DNA of 64,000 nucleotides from assembly GCA_030248225.1 (NCBI GenBank), contig JASANE010001826.1, positions 23,994 to 87,993 on the forward strand, given 5' to 3'. Numbering within the stretch: position 1 is the stretch's first letter; the number at the start of each line of letters is the position of its first letter. Position numbers and translations under genes: made by a program. The notes beneath the pieces are model-generated. The model ran no database searches, was not told where the DNA came from, and saw only the letters and a program-made list of their open reading frames with translations. Source of the DNA: Trileptium ribeirensis. Lineage: Eukaryota > Nematoda > Enoplea > Enoplida > Thoracostomopsidae. This document shows, piece by piece, positions 26,532 to 38,493 of this stretch.

Positions 26532-27820
26532 TTGTTGTAACATTTTGCAGAATTATTTTGAAAAGCCACGGACCGGACTGATGTCAGTTGCTGGAAATGC
26601 ACAATAATCCATTGAAAAGAAATTAATGAAGCTTAGCAGCTTCATCCTTTTCAAGTAACAAACCATAATATTGCTGACGAAACATTTGTCGAGATAAGCA
26701 GAAATTAACTAGAATAGCATGTCTAAATTTACTGCAATGCTAACACGTACTTTCGTTACAATAAAAGGTAGCAGCAACATGGTTAACAATTAAACCAGTT
26801 GAACACCCGCGATAATACATTTATACATGCAGAAAGCCAGTGTAACATTTAATTGGAACAGTGTCTCCTGTTAAGTTGTTATTAGATTTAAACAACGTTC
26901 CATAATACGCTTCCTTTACGGAAGCTGGCAGCAATGTGAAATGAACCTCTTTACTTCCTGAAATAATTAGCGTTTGACATATTGAAGATATTTCGCGAAT
27001 TCAGAACGCTAGAATGGTTGTCCGCATCAACTGAACTATTTCACAGCTATTTCTTATATCATTAATGGTCCTTGCAAACAAAATTACACGTACAAACATA
27101 CAGTATGTAACGCCAATTGTTTCTAATTTTCATATCCTTGAAGTATGCATATTAGGTAACATATCAAGATATAAATGTCGATGCACCATCAGAACCGCGT
27201 TCAATACAATTTACATTGTTCGCTTAGCATTACGTATGGTTTTGTCAGTCGGAGTGTCGTTTCTTATACGATGATATCGCTCGTCGATATCAAAGAATCC
27301 GAGTGTCCGACTAGATTCAAGCGTGTCTATTCAGTCACTATCTTTATGGCAACCCGTCGACTGCCCAAACGAACACGATCAAATCGCCGAATAAAGACAC
27401 ACTTACATCTGACTTACAGACAATTAAATCTAAGGTGCAGTGTCAAGGCGGAACTGAAGACCTTGAGCAAACGCCGAACATTTAAGTAAAGAATTTTGAT
27501 TTTTATGCTGATTAATACTGAATACTTGTTAAAAAATTACCAGTACACGTCAAATATGCAAATATTTCATAAGTGATAGTTGTCAAACAACTGCGGGCGC
27601 CCCAATGTTCAGAAAGCCTTTTCAGAAACAACAATTATCTAAAGAAATATCTTTACAGACAAGCGGCAAACATTACAAACTGTAGTGTCGTAACCTTATC
27701 CCTTAGGAAGAGAACTTTGAAACTTCCTCGAGGAGATTCGAACAAAATTAAAATGTTATGTGTTCGAGTTTGTTGGGCATAATTTTTTGTAACAGCGGCC
27801 TGCTTAAATTTTGTGAAATA
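26532..27820. other. Non-coding DNA
   Basis: No gene recognised. A 104-codon frame at 27175-27489 has no domain and unremarkable composition. Confidence 0.5.
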
Positions 27821-28248
27821 ATGCAGCGTTTACGTTATAAATAGCCCCTCATGTGAAAGTTTTGTCCAGCCTCAGTGTCTCAGCCACCATCAAATATATT
27901 GTGTCTTTAACACCATGGTGTTTGTGATTGTATTTTCAGGTAGTATACATAGGTAGTGTAGTGTCGATAGCAGTATGGTGTAGACCATACCATAAAATTT
28001 ATTTGGTGTTAGCTACACCACGCTGTTGTTCAGACGCCTTATATAATGTGTTTGTTAATGATGTCCTTGACACCGTCAGCAATAAACAATAGGTAGATTC
28101 AGCCACTATAGTTAAGTTGATGGTGTCTGGTACACCATCTATTGCATTATATAGTGTAGGTATATACCGTATTCCACCCGATGGTGTGATCTAGACAATT
28201 GGGGGCAAAACTTTCACATGGTGGGTCTTTTAAACGTAAACGCCGCAT
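27821..28248 (+). mobile_element. MITE family C
   Basis: The ends are mutually inverted: ATGC(A/G)GCGTTTACGTT, then 'CATGTGAAAGTTTTG', extending with mismatches over about 45 bp (27821-27866 and 28203-28248). The interior is rich in TGGTGT/ACACCA words arranged in both orientations. About 428 bp, non-coding. Confidence 0.75.
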
Positions 28249-29187
28249 AAATCAGTGTGATATAACCCATTATGACGTAAAACATAGCCGCAGATTAGCG
28301 ATTATGTTACATAAACTTAGAATATCCTAAGATCCTGGTAGATAATATTATACTCTTCATTGTATTTAATTATATATTCAATAAAAATCATCTTTTATGA
28401 CAGTTCCCATTGGCAAAATCACAGACTGAAGAAGCCAAAAACCTCTGCTCACATAGAACAAAGCACGAGCCGGTCCATTTCAGCAGCAGAATACGTTTCT
28501 CGTATGTAAATATCATAAATAAAAGACAAATTATCAGTCAGGCTGAAATTATATAACCTAGTACCCGAGGCACGAAATTCGACTAGATTACCAATTTTTA
28601 CTAAAAACACAAAAAATAGGTTTATGCTTGGCCGAACATCAAATCAAGCACGCCAATATAATAACTGAATGGAAGTATGAATGTGCTTATGATTTCGCGC
28701 AGCCATACTAGAGCAAGCCATATCGGGTAAAATTATAGTTTCATTTGAAATCAGCTGAGACAGCACTTGATTGAGAAATATTATTGACATGCTACAGCCG
28801 GCATGAGATATATAATTAGATTTACTGTCCAGCCAAGCGCGCAGTGCAGTACCATCGCAAGCCACGTCAGAGCACTATTTGATAAAATATGTATTAGTCG
28901 CTGTAGGTTACGTTTGAAATCATGTCGGTTATAAAACATGTAATAATCATTTATGATAAACCCTTGAAACGGAGCTTTTCGCATCCATAAAGGGTTTTAG
29001 GACATCAACTAAAATCGATTGATGACCATAACGAATAGGTTGTAGTTAAATATTTATTATCATGCTGTATCCAGGTTCGCGCATAATTACTATTATCAAA
29101 AGTAAATAAGGGAAGAGCTTCCAGAAGCATTCTAATGTTAACCGACGTTTGATGCCGTTTTGGACCTTACCACCTCATATATGAATG
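28249..29187. other. Non-coding DNA upstream of the DnaJ exons
   Basis: I looked for the missing 5' exon of the DnaJ gene (the one with the HPD motif) here and did not find it. No other gene recognised. Confidence 0.45.
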
Positions 29188-29268
29188 GCATACGAGACGC
29201 TGTCGAACAAGAATAAACGAGCACAGTACGACCGAATGGGCTACGCTTATACTGGCGGTGGCGGCGCG
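29188..29268 (+). pseudogene. Partial duplicate of the DnaJ exon start
   Basis: These 81 bases are identical, except for one G/A difference at 29234, to 29402-29482. They encode the same end of the J domain (frame reading AYETLSNKNKRAQYD then R in place of Q). The copy lies 214 bp upstream of the true exon and lacks an AG acceptor (preceding bases tgaatg). It then runs into unrelated TA-rich sequence after the Gly run. It is most likely a short local duplication that is not spliced. Confidence 0.75.
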
Positions 29269-29402
29269 CTTATATGTGTATATATGTTTTGTTGCTACCA
29301 TACGGAGCTGCTTTAATGCTGACACTGATTTTACAATATTTCGACATAGTTTAGTTTAATATGCAGTCTAGCACACTGGAATTATTTTAAATTTACTTGT
29401 AG

Positions 29403-29557
29403 CATACGAGACGCTGTCGAACAAGAATAAACGAGCACAGTACGACCAAATGGGCTACGCTTATACTGGCGGTGGCGGCGCGGGAGACCAAGAATTTCAG
29501 TTCAATTTCAGAGAATTTTTCAAAGATTTTGATGAAAGCTTTGCTAAGAAAAAGAAG
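29403..29557 (+). CDS. DNAJB9/ERdj4-like DnaJ co-chaperone, exon with end of J domain
   Basis: The exon begins after a TTGTAG acceptor with two bases that finish an Ala codon. It then reads YETLSNKNKRAQYDQMG, the helix IV end of a J domain, followed by a Gly stretch and the acidic/Phe-rich 'FNFREFFKDFDESF'. It ends with KKKK before a GTTAGC donor, in phase 0. J-domain proteins stimulate Hsp70 ATPase. The Phe-rich 'FNF.xFFKDF' segment after the J domain is typical of DNAJB9 (ERdj4), which works with BiP in the ER lumen. The exon carrying the start codon, any signal peptide and the HPD motif was not found and may lie upstream or outside the window. The family call rests on motif resemblance only. 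Confidence 0.75.
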
Positions 29558-30236
29558 GTTAGCTAGTATTTTTTCTAATGGTGGGCCAGTGAATCGTATT
29601 ATGTTACATTGTACGGTATTTGTAACAGCTGAAATAAGTCATCACATGGAGCATGCTGATTCAACGCTTTTCTGTTTTTCTACAATATTTTGCTAGTAAC
29701 TCACAGAGAGAGGTAAACCTAGCGAGTGTGGCTATTCTGCCCTTATTCACGATTTTGTTGTTCCAGATTCAGATCCCTAATCCCGCTTAAAGTTCCATGA
29801 TAGCAACTATACGCAGGCAATACTTCAATGATAATGCTCGGGTCTGTTTGATCATATATCAAACCGAAGCTTCAATTCTTCCAATGACCACACAAAAACT
29901 GTTCATAAATCACAAATTTTAAGAAACATAATTTGAAGTGGTTTTACGTAGTAGAACGATTATCTTTAATACACTGACTTTATAATAGACTGAATTTGTG
30001 ATCAAATAAAAAAATTAGTGAAGATCCCTCCGTCCCATGATGAGTTATAATCTCCACACACGAACAGAAAAACAAATTTTTACGATTTTTCCCTGTAACA
30101 AAGCAATTTGAGCAATCTCCTCTCGCTATGCTTGCTTCGTTTCAAATATTATGACATTCTAGGCAAAGTACTATTATTAGAGTAAGCAAAATCACCATTA
30201 CTCACGCAATGGGCGTTATATTTCAATTAGTATTAT

Positions 30237-30665
30237 CAAGAGTGTGTTAGGGAAGAGTATGACACTTCCCTGCACTGACATATAAGCCCGTGTTTGAGGA
30301 AGAGGGCGTTTTCGGCCTGACCCCCCAGTTTTTATGGGGGGTCGAAATGCACTGATCCCCAGCCCCAGGTTCTGGAGGGAGGGGGTAGCTTGACCCCCTA
30401 CCCCAGTTTTGGGGGGGTAGGTCGGAGCCCCTATGTCTGGGGGGTCGGGTTATAAGCAGCTGCTGGTTCAACCATCTTCCCCCTTTTCCCCCCCCCCCCC
30501 AAAAAAAAACTGCGAGGGTCCGAGCTACCCCCAGAATCTGGGGGGGTCAGTGCATCTCGACCCCTCAAAAACACTGGGGAGGAGGTCAGGCCGAAAACGC
30601 GTCATCAAACACGGGTTTATATATGAGTTTTGGGAAGTAACATACTCTTCCCTAATACACTCTTG
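30237..30665. mobile_element. Foldback element D inside a DnaJ intron
   Basis: The whole element is a near palindrome. The left arm starting CAAGAGTGTGTTAGGGAAGA is repeated inverted at the right end, and matching continues with indels for well over 100 bp on each side through G/C-run-rich sequence. It is flanked by a perfect 7-bp direct repeat, GTATTAT, at 30230-30236 and 30666-30672, the expected target-site duplication. The centre holds a C14-A9 run at about 30490. It is non-coding; open frames across it arise from the arms. Confidence 0.85.
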
Positions 30666-31038
30666 GTATTATCCTATATTTAAACTCGGATATAGTCGCT
30701 AAATCATATTTGTAAAAGCGGCGACACTCTGGTTTTTATGCGATAGTTTGTCACACTGACGCTAAATTCAGTTAAACCATTTGAGGCTTCTAAATATGTT
30801 CACAAAATTGTCTTCTGTAAAACGAAACCAAAAACATGCTGCATCAATTTTTGATGATTTATATATTTTTGTAGCAACCTTTACCACCGTTCTTGTTTCT
30901 GTATTTAAATAGCTTAAGTGTTCACAGTCCAGTGGAATCAGCGGTTTTGTATGTGAAATATATTTTGCAGTCAGCATAAAATGCAATGACAGTTAATTGG
31001 CGCCATGTTTTTCTTAAACACACAGCATACAGTCACGG

Positions 31039-31166
31039 GACAGAATTAAGTGCACGCAGAAACGCACACAAACGCGTTTAAATAAATTTGCGTGCGTGTG
31101 TATTTTAACGCGTTTCCATGCTTGTGCATTTTAACTAATTTGTTTGCCTGTGCAGTTAATTCTGTC
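31039..31166. mobile_element. Short inverted-repeat element E (128 bp)
   Basis: GACAGAATTAA.TGCAC at the left end and GTGCA.TTAATTCTGTC at the right end are mutually inverted. Between them are several ACGC/GTGCG words that could extend a hairpin. Non-coding. Confidence 0.55.
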
Positions 31167-31451
31167 AATTTTTCAGGCACGGGCGCCTGAAAGGTATATT
31201 GTTTGTGCTACCAGTTTTCGAGCCATGTTCCTGGCCAATATGCGTCTACATCTTCTCTTTTAAGATTAAGCATCACAGAAGCTTTATCCATGTGGAAATA
31301 TTTTTCATAATTAGATATTTGTCAAGGTTTTGTTTTTCCACGATGGTTTTCCATGAACTTTTTTTCTGATTTGTTAAACATTCCTCAAGGTTAATATTAA
31401 GCCCCCAAGAAAATATATTCGGCTCGCTTTAGCTCACCAAATCTGTTTTAG

Positions 31452-31713
31452 GGAGAGAAGTTTTCAAAAGGTCGTTCCGGATTCGGCGGCGGATTCGGCT
31501 TCAACTTTGAAGATTTTTGGGATGATATGGAGGATATCCTGCCAGCGGGCCATAGACGTGGCGGTGGAATGTTTGACATTGATTTGGATGGTATTTTCAA
31601 ATCGATGTTTGGTGACGATGTTTCGGACGAAGAAAAACATGCCAACCGACAACACTATACGCATCATTTTGCTCATCAAGCTGCCTATCAAAAGACTTAT
31701 GGGTCAGATCAAG
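31452..31713 (+). CDS. DNAJB9/ERdj4-like DnaJ co-chaperone, Gly/Phe-rich exon
   Basis: The exon follows a CTGTTTTAG acceptor and continues in phase 0 from the previous exon. It reads GEKFSKGRSGFGGGFGFN, then acidic/aromatic 'FEDFWDDMEDILP', 'MFDIDLDGIFKSMFGDD' and a His/Gln/Tyr-rich end ('HYTHHFAHQAAYQKTYGSDQ'). It stops at a strong GTATGT donor, in phase 1. The Gly/Phe region followed by repeated D/E-D-M-F modules and a His-rich tail is the usual order in DNAJB9. Expected location is the ER lumen with a role in protein folding and ER-associated degradation, inferred from the family. Confidence 0.75.
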
Positions 31714-32402
31714 GTATGTACTTAGTAACAGTTATTGTGAATCTTTTTAAGGGTGTAGCTAGGTGTTCTGTGGAGTCGGTGAATTTTGCTAAAATTGCCT
31801 GTAGGTGAAGCAGCTAGCGGCATTTTCGTTGCTAGTAAGTTGTAAACGCATGAAAGTACAAATTTTGTTGGATCCCTTAGACTGACTTTTCGCCAGTGTG
31901 TGTTTGACTGGATTTTTCTTTCCGAAATTTTGGCTACGCCCCTGCTTATTTAACATTGTGAATAGGAGTTGTGTTTCCTGTTGTTTTACGTGATTTGTTG
32001 TAAAACAATGAACTGTAATAAATAGCCCTTTGTGTTGTTAGAAACGCGTGTATTTTTGTTATCTTTGAATTCTCAGTGTAGTGAGTGAAACGAGCGAAGC
32101 GAAGAGTTGCTACTAACCGGAATAGCGTTGAAATTTGACCGATGTTACTCGTTTTAGGGTGAAACGCATAACTCAACTTTAGGCAAGTTGATTGATTCGC
32201 GCTATAGCGCTTTAGAAAGTGTGATATAATGTATTTGCATCTTTTAGTCAGGTGCGCAGGTCGATTCCGACAAATTTTGTTGGAAAAAACGGGCCGAAGT
32301 CCTCCGGTACGGTTTCGAAAGGGTCTAGAAAATCACGTTATTTATTGTTATATCTCAACAAGCAATGTAGTACCTGAGTCAAATTGTGTTCATCTTGTGA
32401 AG

Positions 32403-33197
32403 CATATAAGGCTGTATGTAATGCTTTGTCACACGGTTCTGCCAGGATGTAGCATTTGGGTCAAATTGGTGTTTTAATGGGCTCATGAGTCCCGAATTAC
32501 ATGGAAACTGCAATATCTCCGCAACCGTTCGAGTTATGGTTTTTGTTGTCATTTTATAGAGCAACTTAAGTTCTATATATTTGCAATTCGTGTGATGCTA
32601 TACTGGGCTCTCCATTCGCTGGAAATTTTTCTAGGGGCATAAACTGGTGCACGATATTGCCAGTGTGCATATAAGGCTGTATGTAATGCTTTGTCACACG
32701 GTTCTGCCAGGATGTAGCATTTGGGTCAAATTGGTGTTTTAATGGGCTCATGAGTCCCGAATTACATGGAAACTGCAATATCTCCGCAACCGTTCGAGTT
32801 ATGGTTTTTGTTGTCATTTTATAGAGCAACTTAAGTTCTATATATTTGCAATTCGTGTGATGCTATACTGGGCTCTCCATTCGCTGGAAATTTTTCTAGG
32901 GGCATAAACTGGTGCACGATATTGCCAGTGTGCATATAAGGCTGTATGTAATGTTTTGTCACACGGTTCTGCCAGGATGTAGCATTTGGGTCAAATTGGT
33001 GTTTTAATGGGCTCATGAGTCCCGAATTACATGGAAACTGCAATATCTCCGCAACCGTTCGAGTTATGGTTTTTGTTGTCATTTTATAGAGCAACTTAAG
33101 TTCTATATATTTGCAATTCGTGTGATGCTATACTGGGCTCTCCATTCGCTGGAAATTTTTCTAGGGGCATAAACTGGTGCACGATATTGCCAGTGTG
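32403..33197 (+). repeat. Three near-identical 265-bp tandem copies
   Basis: Units at 32403-32667, 32668-32932 and 32933-33197. The only difference I see by eye is a single C/T change in the third copy, so the amplification is very recent, or copies are being homogenised, or the assembly has copied one unit. The core words ('gcaatatctccgcaacc', 'ttgcaattcgtgtgatgctat') also occur, diverged, in the following kilobase. An 87-codon minus-strand frame repeats with each unit and is not taken as a gene. Confidence 0.95.
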
Positions 33198-34400
33198 CAT
33201 TTTCCAAGATAAAAAGGGTTTAAAATCGTGTCAGAAATATTGCCAAAACGCTTTTGATTGCTAAGAGAGCGATGTTGAGGCTAATTTTGACAAAATTTGA
33301 GGAATTTTTTACTTCAGGAAGAAATTTTAGTACAAATATTGATTAAATTTTATGTATTTTGGGCGTGTCTTTACCGAGTAGAAACAAAAAATTGTCAAGC
33401 GGCGACAAACCGGGGGAGCTCAAGCTTTTGTCAAAGGGAACCGGGGGCATTTGAAAATGGTAGGGTCCCCACCCCCAATTTCGATAGTACAGCTACTGTC
33501 TTTAATTACGCTGCAGGGTTGCGTCACAACGGGGCTTTGAATGGGGCCATTATATAAAAATACGTAATGTCGCCGCGAACGCTCTAGATATGTGGGTGTT
33601 TTTGTCTTTTTGTAGAATAGCCTATTCTATATATATTTGCAGATTGTGTGATATTGCCGTCATTATTTACGCTGCAGGATTGCGTCAAAACGTGGTTTTG
33701 AATCACGAGGAAAAATACAATAAAGCGGTAGTATTATCGCAAGCACTTGAGCTATGTGGGCGTCTTTTTGTGGGGCAACTTAACCTCTCTATAATTGTAA
33801 ATCGTGTGATACTATTGTCATGATTTCCACTGCAGGGTTCTGCCAAAACTGGTTTTGTATAGGTCTATGAGGCTCAGAATATACGAAATGGCAATATCTC
33901 CGCAACCATTCTACCTATACGTTTGTTATTTGTCTCATTTGACAGTGTAATTCCTCAATATATATGCATATGCCATGCTACTATTTTCGTTGTTTACACA
34001 GCAGGGTTGGGTCAAAATGAGGTTTTGAACTGACCCGTGAGACCGAAATATACGCAAACGGAAATTTCTTCGCAACCGGTCGAGCTATATAATAGATGTT
34101 TTTGGTATCGTTTGTCAAACAATATATCCTCTGTATACTTGCACAATGTGAGTCCTCAAATGCGTAGTAAGAGGTTACATCTCCTTAACAACTCAAGCAA
34201 GATGGTTATATTACGCTGATTTGGGCCACGGAATAACCGGAATTTCGGTTCCGGCAAAAATGGTGTTGCGCTTCAGGCAAAGGTTGAAAACATTACCGAA
34301 GTCGGTGGTCGCTATATGTCGATTCCCTAAATCCGCAGTAAGCGGGTACATCTCCTTAACCACTTAAGCAAGATGGTTGATATTCGGCTCAGTTTGTAAG
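33198..34400 (+). repeat. Older, diverged units of the same array
   Basis: Repeated blocks '(g)attgtgtgat..t.ttgccgtc', 'cgctgcagg.ttgcgtcaaaac.tggttttga' and 'gcaatatctccgcaacc' return at intervals near 180 bp (about 33480, 33630, 33790, 33950). A further pair of related blocks ('catctccttaac.actcaagcaagatggtt') lies 171 bp apart at 34164 and 34335. Confidence 0.65.
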
Positions 34401-34962
34401 TTACTGTTCATTATAGCTGTGTACCAGGGAGTTACCGTAATTCCGGTTCCCTGAAAAATCGGGTTCCGGTAGTAGTTCCGGCAAAAGGCAAAAACCATAC
34501 CGAAACGTGAATCAAACATATGCAATATTTACACAATAACCAAGCTCCAGTACAGCCAAACAAAAGAAAAGATTAACTCAGCAAATTGCCATGTGAAACG
34601 TATGTAGGACACAATTTCAGTAGTAATTTTTCATCTTCGCCCTGTAAGAGTTTGTTAGCAAAACAAAGCCAGGTCGATGCTTGTAGCAACTATTCTAGTC
34701 ATTCAGAATCCTACGGTCTATGTTAGAATTAAACCGGTCCAGTCAATAACAGAGTATTGATTATTTAGAAATACTTAGCTGTAAGCTTGGCTAATATAAA
34801 TTGCGTCAAGCATCAGCCAATGCGCTCGTAAAGTTTTTAAATCAGTTTACATTGGAATAAAGTAACACATCTCCAACACTGCCAGTAACTGCGTGTGAAC
34901 TGTATTTATTGAAACAGTGCGATTAGTTTCACAGTTTGTCTCATTTTTAGCATTCTGGTCAG

Positions 34963-35039
34963 AAACTCATCATCATCATATAGCTGGCGGCGACTGTTTG
35001 CGCAACGCTAGCCTAACAATGCCTCTGACCAATGATTAG
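34963..35039 (+). CDS. Candidate last exon of the DNAJB9-like gene
   Basis: After a pyrimidine-rich stretch and CAG, two bases complete a Glu codon in the phase left by the previous exon. The frame then reads THHHHIAGGDCLRNASLTMP and ends LTND with a TAG stop at 35037-35039. The His run continues the His-rich tail of the preceding exon. An AATAAA at 35070-35075 could direct polyadenylation. Against it, DNAJB9 proteins usually end in a conserved Cys-Thr-Val-Thr type segment that is not evident here. This exon may therefore be wrong or the tail lineage-specific. Confidence 0.4.
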
Positions 35040-35069
35040 AAAAATATAGTATAGTTTCTTTTAGAACCA

Positions 35070-35075
35070 AATAAA
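35070..35075 (+). promoter_or_regulatory. Candidate polyadenylation signal
   Basis: AATAAA 31 bases after the candidate stop codon of the DNAJB9-like gene. Such hexamers are frequent by chance in AT-rich DNA, so support is contextual only. Confidence 0.35.
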
Positions 35076-35974
35076 CCAATAATTTCAAGTTCACTACGGA
35101 ATAACATGTAACAAACGTATGCCTAGTAAAGGGAGGTAATTGGAGACAGAGCGAATATGTTTAGTCTACGCTGCACGCGTTAAAAGCACATAGTTTGACA
35201 CAATTTATGCAAGGCTGTATAGTGGAAGGCATCCTTTGCTCGGGGAGTCCAAAAACGGACATATTGATCGCTAAGTAAACATTATTAGTATCCTCGGTCT
35301 CTTCCAGAGAAGCGATAATGTCATCGCAATACATTAAGTTTAATGTAAAAGTTATTTTTAATACATTTTAGATCATCTGTACCTTCATTTCTCCCTTCAT
35401 CTGTTTTACTATATAAGTTTCGAAGACCAGATTCCAGGACCGGTTTAAATAACGGTTTCGGTTCCTTGTTCCGGTTCCGGTACTCCCTGCTTGCTCCGTT
35501 TCGTTAAAATACATGTTCAACACTCTGAATTCTCCATCTTGGCGATAACAGATAAATCTATTAGTAATGTTTGCTTTTCTACTTAAGCTTTTTATTAAGA
35601 ACGTACTATTTTGTCTTTATTATGGAGCATAATGTAGTGCCAGCATTGCCTAACGACGAAGTACGAAAAGTCATTTTCATTTATCACGTTTACGTCCACT
35701 TTTCGGAGATAGAAATCTCATTGTAGCAGTAGTATAACCTTTGAATAATATGCGATTTAAATTTTGGTATTTATATGTCTATTGTCTTGTTCCACCGGCA
35801 TAAAATTTGTTGAAGAGCAACCGGTGTACCGAGCCGGTGGGAAAGCATTTATTATAAGCGGTATTTGAATGTAGGAGAGACTTCTCCAAATGACTTATTT
35901 ATTTTGTTTTGCATTTGTTTAGCTTTTTGTTATTTTTTGAACTGTTTATCACAAATTCCATATTGCAATATTTG
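35076..35974. other. Non-coding DNA
   Basis: No gene recognised. Confidence 0.5.
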
Positions 35975-36275
35975 AAACCGAGCGTGTGGGGTTTCCGCCT
36001 ATAGGTTTGCTAGCGGCAAAATCGTAGAATCAAATCGTGGAAATCAAAACTCATCAACGGATAGGTTGATCTTCACATATGTTTATATTTGATCGCAAAT
36101 TCTGTCAATTTGTGCCTTTTCATTAGATGCCTAACTCCTGGTCTATGTGCTCCGGGTCAAAATGTGCCCTAAATGGTCAAGGATCATATTTTTTGTAATT
36201 TGGCATCCGGGTATCTGTCTTTCGCGCATTATATCTCGAGATTGAAGCCTGGCAATGAAAACCCTTCCGAAATCA
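35975..36275 (+). repeat. Dispersed repeat R2, copy 2
   Basis: Homologous to 3541-3905 in the same orientation. Here it leads directly into the tandem units at 36276-36944. Confidence 0.65.
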
Positions 36276-36944
36276 GCTCATAAAAACTACAACTTTGATG
36301 TAAGGTACATTTTTGTCAGGCTACTCCCTGTGCCGCTATTGGTGCAAATATGGTATATATGTCAACCCAGTTTTACATAAACATCGTTTTTGCTTTAAGA
36401 TATGTTATTGCGGGATATGAGGGTCACGCCATTCTTATATAGGTTTTCCATCACGGTTAATACCACTTTATTAAATGTCGGCGACCTATGGTTGCAGTAT
36501 CTGCTCATCAAAAGCTACAACTTTGATGTAAGATACATTTTGTCAGGCGACTCCCTGGGCCGCTATGGGTCTAAATATGGTATGTCAACCCAGTTTTACA
36601 TAACATCGTTTTTGCTTTATGGTATATTATTGCGGGATATGAGGGTCACGGCATTCTTATATAGGTTTTCCATCACGGTTAATACCACTTTATTAATGTC
36701 GGCGACCTATGGTTGCAGTATCAGCTCATCAAAAGCTACAACATTGATGTAAGATACATCTTGTCAGGCGACTCCCTGAGCCGCTATGAATCCAAATGTG
36801 GTATGTCAACCCAGTTTTACATAACATCTTTTTTGCATTATGGTATGTTATTGCGGGATACGATGGTCACGACATTCTTAGACATGTTTTCCATCACGGT
36901 TAATACAACTTTATTAATGTCGGCGACCTATGGTTACTGTATGA
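36276..36944 (+). repeat. Three tandem copies of about 221-227 bp
   Basis: Units start near 36276, 36503 and 36724 at 'gctcatcaaaagctacaac' and share 'caacccagttttacataa', 'ttgcgggata.ga.ggtcac' and 'gtcggcgacctatggtt'. Substitutions are scattered. Long open frames across this block (up to 168 codons) follow the repeats and are not taken as genes. Confidence 0.9.
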
Positions 36945-38493
36945 TATCGTTCCAGGGGGTACGAGGTGGTTTTGGGTCTGCATATCTATTCTCACAGAAG
37001 GTCATTTTTGCTTTTGTGGCATGTTATTGCATGGTGGAAGCGCCAAAACATTCCTATATATTATGGATTTTCAATCAGTCTGAGTACTATGATATTGCCA
37101 TCGGAGAGCTGTTGTCGCTGTATCCTATCCTTTCCTGGGGTATGTTTGGTTTTAGATTTGGACGACCCATTCGGCTTTTATCATTTGAGTTCGGCACATT
37201 TTCACACAACACGTTTTAGATGGCACACAAATACCATTAAAGCTAACATTTCAAGCTGGGAATATTTTTTAAAAGCATGCTCTGTGCGTTTTCACTCGCT
37301 TACGAGATACTAGTTTAGAAAAATTGTTTAATTATCTGAGCGCCTACGAAACGGTTGTTATTTAGTAGGACACAAGGGGCCAACTACGTCTGGCGGTACC
37401 CGTATCGTACGCGTTAAAGTATATGGGTGACTCACCAGCTTGCAAACGGTGAAGCCAAAAATGTGTGAACCGGGATATCCTCTCGCAAGCGGACGAGGAT
37501 AATCACGGGAAGCAGACTCTCTTCCGAGAAGCACATAATGATTGAATTTAGACATCGCTATAGTCAACTGTATAAAATTATAATGTATGTAGCTTATGAT
37601 AGTTTCCTCATTTCTGCTGTAAAATGTGCTTGCTTTTTGCAAAAAGCTATGAAATTGCTGTTGATATTATCTGCTCGTCTTTTTACCCAGAGAAATAATA
37701 GGGTGTTATGAAGTAGACCATACCTGATATAATGAGACTAACATTAGATTTATGACGTAATTCGTCTCACCTAAATTCGCGTTAACCAGTTGCTTGAGTT
37801 TCGAAGTACCTGAAAACTGTTTTTCCATAATTTGCATGTTGTATAGTCGTATTTTAATACACAATATTAGTTATTGTACGTTCGAACTTGATATTTTTAC
37901 GAACGTTCGCTAAAATGCCATCATGTATTAAAGTTGAAAATATTTTTGGTATTTTGCTTGACATTAATGATAATTGACGTCACGCTATGGTTATAGGTGA
38001 GGAAAAGTGTGTGACGAAAACGAAAAAAGTTGGCAATACGATGACTACTTACACCGAGTGCACACGCGTTCATAATACTGGTGGACCTTCTAATATTCCG
38101 CATAACCACAATATGCATATAGAGTAATTATTTTATTAAAGTTTATTCTTCTCTTCGTATACTGTTATCATTTTATGCCGTAGTGGCAACGGTGAGAGGT
38201 GGAGTGTATAATAATATGCAATAGTCAGAAATGTCTGAATTTATATCTATAAAATAATCCGGGCAGCAAAGCCGGTTTGTTGTTAAAGCCATTAATGTAT
38301 TGGTTTTCAACAAGTATTGCGACGACTAGTATAGCTGCAGTTTTCCATTTACTTTGATCGCTTGTCTTTATTCCGAAACTCCGCGAAAGGGTTGGCTATC
38401 GTTGGCAATTTTAGCCCAAACTGTATCATTGATCTTATCTATTATATTTTTAAATAGGCTTGGTGGTTTCATTTATTATTTCGATCGATTGGT
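36945..38493. other. Non-coding DNA
   Basis: No gene recognised on either strand. Confidence 0.5.

Larger units (their letters stand above)
29558..31451 (+). other. Intron of the DNAJB9-like gene
   Basis: GT-AG intron (gttagc...ctgttttag) of 1894 bp between two phase-0 boundaries. It hosts two inverted-repeat elements, at 30237-30665 and 31039-31166. Confidence 0.7.
31714..34962 (+). other. Probable intron of the DNAJB9-like gene, filled by a repeat array
   Basis: Runs from the GTATGT donor to a candidate acceptor (...ttctggtcag). Most of it is the repeat array described separately at 32403-34400. If a further exon is missed here, the model below changes. Confidence 0.45.

Noticed and set aside
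32379..33094. Minus-strand open frames of 61-87 codons repeated three times
   Set aside because: They simply follow the 265-bp tandem unit, begin at arbitrary methionines and show no domain; the identity is explained by DNA duplication.
36402..37313. Plus-strand open frames up to 168 codons
   Set aside because: They run through diverged tandem repeats with frame switches between units, and the peptides are Phe/Tyr/Leu-rich as expected from AT-rich repeat translation.
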